Assembly (NCBI GenBank): GCA_920105625.2
Contig: OV050031.1
Location: 218,726,194-218,790,193 of the forward strand
Direction of reading: 5' to 3'
Length of the DNA: 64,000 nt
Source of the DNA: Clusia tigrina
Lineage: Eukaryota; Arthropoda; Insecta; Diptera; Clusiidae
Numbering within the stretch: the first letter of the stretch is position 1; every line of letters begins with the position of its first letter. The notes under the pieces are model-generated. The model had not been told where the DNA came from. It was given only the letters and a program-made list of their open reading frames with translations, and did not search any database. Positions 59,862 through 64,000 of this stretch are shown in pieces. The position numbers and the translations under genes are program-made.

Positions 59862-61035
59862 TTTTCCAGCGACTTTTTTGTTGTGCTATGCAATTTATAC
59901 AGCTGAAATTATAGAAGTGCAAAATTTCTCAGGTTTCCATTTGTAAAGAAAAATTTTACGAAATTAATGCACCACGAATAATTATTGTATGTATGTATTC
60001 AGTTTGACAGTTAACGTGGTGTTGCCATTTCATGGGTTACGTCACTTCATTACACATTAAAGGGAGTTACAGATGTAAAAGGGTTAAAGTAAGCCATGTT
60101 ATTAACACATCATGTTTAAATTTTAATGTATTGGTAATACTCCAAGAAGAAGAAGAGAATTAACCCGGTAACCACTTTGGACCACGTTAACATGATCCAA
60201 GCTCCACATATCAAATATATCATAAGAGAATAGAAGAACGAATAAGTCTCATCAATTTTATGTGCTTGCTGTGAGGATTCCATTTATTATAATTAAGTGA
60301 TAGCGTTGTAAAAATAGAGTTCATTTTCACTCTTGCAGCACATCAGATACCCAACCGATCAGAATTCTCCGGATTTTTGCAACCAGCTGACTGAGCGGAC
60401 ACTATATCTTTGAGCGGAAATTTTCTTCGCTTCAGCACAACTGTTTGTGGAACAGTTGTTTACGTATAAAGTGACAAAATTTTGTAGTCGCCCATTCTAA
60501 CATAAAATGCGCTGTTCCACTCATTCGATAAACAACCAATAGGCTGCAAGAATGCACCCTATGAAATTCATTGATTTTAATTTTTATGCTCACTTCGATA
60601 TGTTTACTTATGGATGGCTACATAGCTAGATGGCGGCACTAAAGAATTACAAATTTTATACATTGGCAAATTTTTCCAAATTGTATAATAAAAGGAAACC
60701 CACTTACACATGAGACATAAAGGAAATAACAGATGCAACTAGAACTGGAATTAAAAAAAAACTGTGATTCAAATAAAGGCGACAAGGGCTAACTTAAATT
60801 TCCACAAACAATATTTGCCACGACTTTCACTCACTCACGATTTAGACTCCACGTAAAGTTTAATTCTCTAAAATGACTTAAAAAAGGCGTGCTAAGTTTT
60901 TGTTTCATTTTATGACTTGGGGTAATATTTATAGTTTATTTGACTAATAAAGCAATTCTGAGCAAATATAATATCAGTCAAGAGAACAAATTTTAAATTT
61001 TGAAATTCAAACCCCAGGAACGCAATTGAACTTAA

Positions 61036-61504
61036 CATAGTGTCTCGACTAGCTATAATTCATGGCAATGTTCATGTTCATGTCAGAGTAGCTGATGGCT
61101 GTCAGAATGTGAAGCGGACAAATTAAGTTAAAGCATTTCATTTTTTACATGGCTTTGAAGAGTAAACAACAGAGATGCGTTCTCGCATTGAATGCTTTAA
61201 GAGAGTTAAAAAAACTGCAATCAGAAATTAAACAGTTTGTAATTGCACAAACACTCAAATTCTCGATAAATAATTATTAAATTAATTATTTCGCTTCTAT
61301 TAAATTTAATTTGTGCCATTTTTAAATAGACAGACATTAAATTCGAGTGAAACTTCAAATTTATGTCAGGGTTTCTAGCAGAACTACTGTCTTGACATAA
61401 TGTTTAATTTTTTTGGTATGACATTAACATATGGAGCCTCCACTCAACATTTTGATGTTAAGACATGAACATTGCCATGAATTATAGCTAGTCGAGACAC
61501 TATG
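61036..61504. mobile_element. MITE family 1, intact copy (469 bp, 42-bp perfect terminal inverted repeats)
   Basis: The left end 'catagtgtctcgactagcta' and the right end are perfect inverted copies over 42 bp. TAA flanks the element on both sides (61033-61035 and 61505-61507). A 3-bp TWA-type duplication is typical of PIF/Harbinger elements, so that is my assignment. The interior has no ORF of note. A damaged relative is at 48463-48904. Confidence 0.9.
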
Positions 61505-61924
61505 TAATACTCTATCACACATTTCAATATACCTTGCACTTGTTAAACATTTCCATACTTCATCACTAACGAATTTTTTAATTTTCCAGGAATGTTGGAT
61601 ACAGAAGCAAACTGGATTACATTTTGCGTAAAATCTCATCCTTGTTTCTGCATTTAATTAGTTTTATTCAAATCACACTCTCTAGAATTTTAAAATGAGA
61701 ATCTAAAATCATTTATCTTTTTTAGTTTCTCAACAGCGATCCGGTGTTTTCACTTGATTGACAATTCAACTGGCAATATAATTTAACTTAATTGTTTTTG
61801 TTGTAGCCTTGTGGCCATATTTTTAGTACTACCTTCACGGGGCTTTAAGGAAATGTCAGTTGGATCTAGAATTGGAATTAAAATAAATCGGCAGTGGCTT
61901 CGCGGATGTTTGTCTCTTATCCCA

Positions 61925-62165
61925 TAAAAACTCATGACTTTTAACTTAAAATTTTGACTTTCATTAATCAGCTGGTACGACCAACCATATGAAGCGCAGT
62001 GTTTGTTAGTCTGTATGTCTTTGCGTAAACTTTCGTGACTTTCAGACCTATTGAAATTAGATCGCTACGGAAAGTCAATGAAAGTTCAAAAGCAGCTGAT
62101 TAATTAGTCAAGGAAATCAAAAGCTCGCTCAAAAAAAAATGTTAGTTAAGTTAAGAGTCATGAGT
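61925..62165. repeat. Imperfect foldback sequence
   Basis: The left side 'actcatgacttttaacttaa' and 'attaatcagctg' recur inverted at 62093-62165 as 'cagctgattaat' and 'ttaagttaagagtcatgagt'. Arms are broken by unmatched stretches. Possibly an old MITE. Confidence 0.5.
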
Positions 62166-62694
62166 GTTTAGAGTCTTACTCTGGTCACTTAATTTTTCTC
62201 ATAGCATATGAAATACTAGTTACAGTGACATTTTAAGTTTAAATTTAAAAACTGCATTTAATGAAGCTGACGAAATGAAAGTCAGTGAGACACCTTAAAC
62301 GCAGATATATAGGGAACAATTCTCATAAGAGGAAAAAAGAAATTTCTTTCTGAGTGTTATTTGATACGCTAAGAAATCGCTCTAGTCTTTCTTTTTTTCT
62401 TTATTTCACTGTCAACAACAATACAAGAAAGTAATGCTTACTTTTGCCAATACATATGGCATATATTTGCTGATGCTGAACCTCCACCATGTTGACATTT
62501 TATAAACTAAGTGGCAACCTTCACCAATGTAAACTGCCACATAAAATGACAAATGCAAGAACATTGGTGTAATTTTAGATCACGGTGTGGCAGGGCAACG
62601 CGCTTAGTGCATGTTGAAGTAGTGTTGCGATTTCTGCTAATTTCAACGTTTTATTTCGGTTTGCACCAGATAAACAACAATTGGAAGTTACGAA

Positions 62695-62737
62695 ATGGTT
62701 ATCAAACTTACGGCCAATGTGAATAATCCACCAATTA
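62695..62737 (+). CDS. GluProRS: Glutamyl-prolyl-tRNA synthetase, coding exon 1
   Basis: Codes MVIKLTANVNNPPI plus the first base of a Ser codon; donor GTAAGT. The start is the first ATG that splices in frame with exon 2. It begins the N-terminal GST-like domain, which in animal EPRS anchors the enzyme in the multi-synthetase complex. Confidence 0.88.
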
Positions 62738-62878
62738 GTAAGTAAAATATCTCAAACCTCGTAAGTGGTGCACTCAAAGATTGAGGTTAAATACTGCTAG
62801 TCCAATCAGCCCACATACACATAAACATTCAAAATTGCATCAGCCTAAACGTAATATTAATGGTATTTCGCCTTTCAG

Positions 62879-63811
62879 GTGGTTTGGCGACGGCGCATCT
62901 CATCAATGACACTGTTCCCGTCGAGATTGTATGGGGCAATGAGACGTCATTGCTATTTCCGGACAACCGTCATTTGATCTGTCACTCCAACAATGATGTG
63001 CTGCGTGCGCTGGCTCGTGCGGCTTCAGCATATACATTGTACGGAGAGACTGCTATCGAGCGGACTCAAATTGACCATTGGCTGTCGTTTTCGCTTTGTT
63101 GCGAGGAAGACATCTCATGGGCCATGTCATTTCTGGACAAGTCAATAGCTCCTGTTACCTACTTGGTAGCTAACAAGTTGACTATTGCCGATTTTGCTCT
63201 CTTCAATGAAATGCATTCTCGTTACGAGTACCTTGCTGCCAAAGGCATACCTCAACATGTGCAACGTTGGTACAATTTGATCAGTGCACAACCACTCATT
63301 CAAAAAGTGCTCCAGACACTTCCTGAGGACGCACGTGCTGCGGTGAAACGTGTTAAACGCAGCAATGGCACAAATGAGCGTGAAAGCACTCCTGCCAAGG
63401 CTGGCGAACGGAAGCAGGAGGGTAAATTTATTGATTTACCGGGCGCTGAAATGGGAAAAGTTATCGTACGCTTCCCTCCTGAGGCTTCTGGCTATTTGCA
63501 CATTGGACACGCCAAAGCGGCTCTGCTCAATCAATACTATGCTCTCAACTTTGACGGTAAACTGATTATGCGGTTCGACGACACCAATCCTGCTAAGGAA
63601 ACTGTCGAATTTGAAAACGTCATTTTGGGTGATTTGGAATTGCTTCAAATCAAACCAGATCTATTCACGCACACTTCCAACTATTTTGATCTGATGCTGG
63701 ACTATTGTGAGCAATTAATTAAATCTGGCAAAGCCTATGTCGACAATACTGCTCCTGAGCAAATGAAAATCGAGCGAGAGCAAAAAGTCGAATCTAATAA
63801 TCGTTCAAATG
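62879..63811 (+). CDS. GluProRS: Glutamyl-prolyl-tRNA synthetase, coding exon 2
   Basis: Codes about residues 15-326. Residues to about 165 are the GST-like domain (NKLTIADFALFNEM is its conserved C-terminal helix region). A Lys/Glu-rich linker follows. The class I glutamyl catalytic domain starts near residue 209 with GKVIVRFPPEASGYLHIGH; the HIGH ATP-binding signature is at 222-225. MRFDDTNPAKE follows, typical of GluRS. The enzyme attaches Glu (this half) and Pro (C-terminal half, not in the window) to their tRNAs in the cytosol. Acceptor TTTCAG; donor GTTTGT in phase 1. Confidence 0.96.
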
Positions 63812-63868
63812 GTTTGTTGCATCTTTATTTACTAATTTTATAATATTCAAAGTATATTTTATTCTAAG

Positions 63869-64000
63869 ACGTTGATAAGAATATGTCCATGTGGCAGGAA
63901 ATGTTGAAAGGCAGTGAGGTCGGACAGAAGTGTTGTGTGCGCGCCAAAATTGATATGTCTTCGCCAAACGGCTGCATGCGTGACCCCACAATTTATCGCT
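63869..64000 (+). CDS. GluProRS: Glutamyl-prolyl-tRNA synthetase, coding exon 3 (runs off window)
   Basis: After a TTCTAAG acceptor the frame reads [18 protein letters not shown], then [19 protein letters not shown]. The second block is the conserved GluRS RAKIDM...N.CMRDP motif. The joined codon is Asp. The gene continues past the window; only about 369 of an expected ~1,700 residues are here, and the KMSKS motif, the linker WHEP repeats and the ProRS half are missing. Confidence 0.93.

Larger units (their letters stand above)
59862..62694. other. Divergent intergenic region, AP-1 sigma / glutamyl-prolyl-tRNA synthetase
   Basis: The 5' ends of both genes face this interval, so both promoters should lie here. 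Near AP-1 sigma there is 'gttacgtcac' at 60033-60042. Between them lie MITE copy 1 (61036-61504) and an imperfect foldback at 61925-62165. No TATA box can be assigned with confidence. The ORF across 61424-61639 is within and beside the MITE and is not a gene. Confidence 0.6.

Noticed and set aside
61424..61639. Minus-strand ORF of 71 codons
   Set aside because: It begins outside and ends inside the MITE at 61036-61504; the MITE-derived half shows it is not a conserved gene.

Overview
This is nuclear DNA from an animal, very probably a higher fly (Diptera). The evidence is compact GT-AG exons encoding very fly-like AP-1 sigma and glutamyl-prolyl-tRNA synthetase sequences, long AT-rich introns, CAA/CAG-rich low-complexity tracts and many decayed insect-type retroelements. 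A tephritid-like fly is my guess, not something the window proves.

Three conserved genes are present. (1) A diacylglycerol kinase of the theta type lies on the minus strand. Its start codon is at 40674, coding exon 1 is at 40563-40674, exons 2-6 are at 8267-7390, and a long low-complexity exon is at 2963-1215. Three cysteine-rich C1 domains are complete; the RA and kinase domains should lie beyond base 1. Intron 1 is about 32.3 kb. (2) AP-1 sigma, the small subunit of the clathrin adaptor AP-1, lies complete on the minus strand at 59861-49711 in five coding exons. The last exon encodes only 14 residues and is 8.9 kb away; the spliced product is 157 residues. (3) The first three coding exons of the bifunctional glutamyl-prolyl-tRNA synthetase lie on the plus strand from 62695 to the window end, divergent from AP-1 sigma.

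Layout: 1-7.4 kb is the distal part of the kinase gene, with a dead Ty3/gypsy integrase fragment in an intron. 7.4-8.3 kb is an exon cluster. 8.3-40.6 kb is the giant intron, filled with 5'-truncated LINE 3' ends, a tRNA-derived SINE family, an 80-bp-arm inverted repeat and many tandem arrays. 40.6-49.7 kb is the upstream region of the kinase gene, including a poly-glutamine ORF. 49.7-59.9 kb is AP-1 sigma and its introns. 59.9-62.7 kb is the divergent promoter interval, holding a MITE with 42-bp terminal inverted repeats.

The genes are not a pathway: lipid signalling, vesicle coating and tRNA charging are independent housekeeping or signalling roles. No CRISPR array, operon or clearly novel multi-gene system was seen. 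The most unusual content is in the repeats: the SINE family with a paralogous empty site, the long hairpin, tandem arrays that grew out of LINE coding motifs, and several LINE remnants placed head to head.
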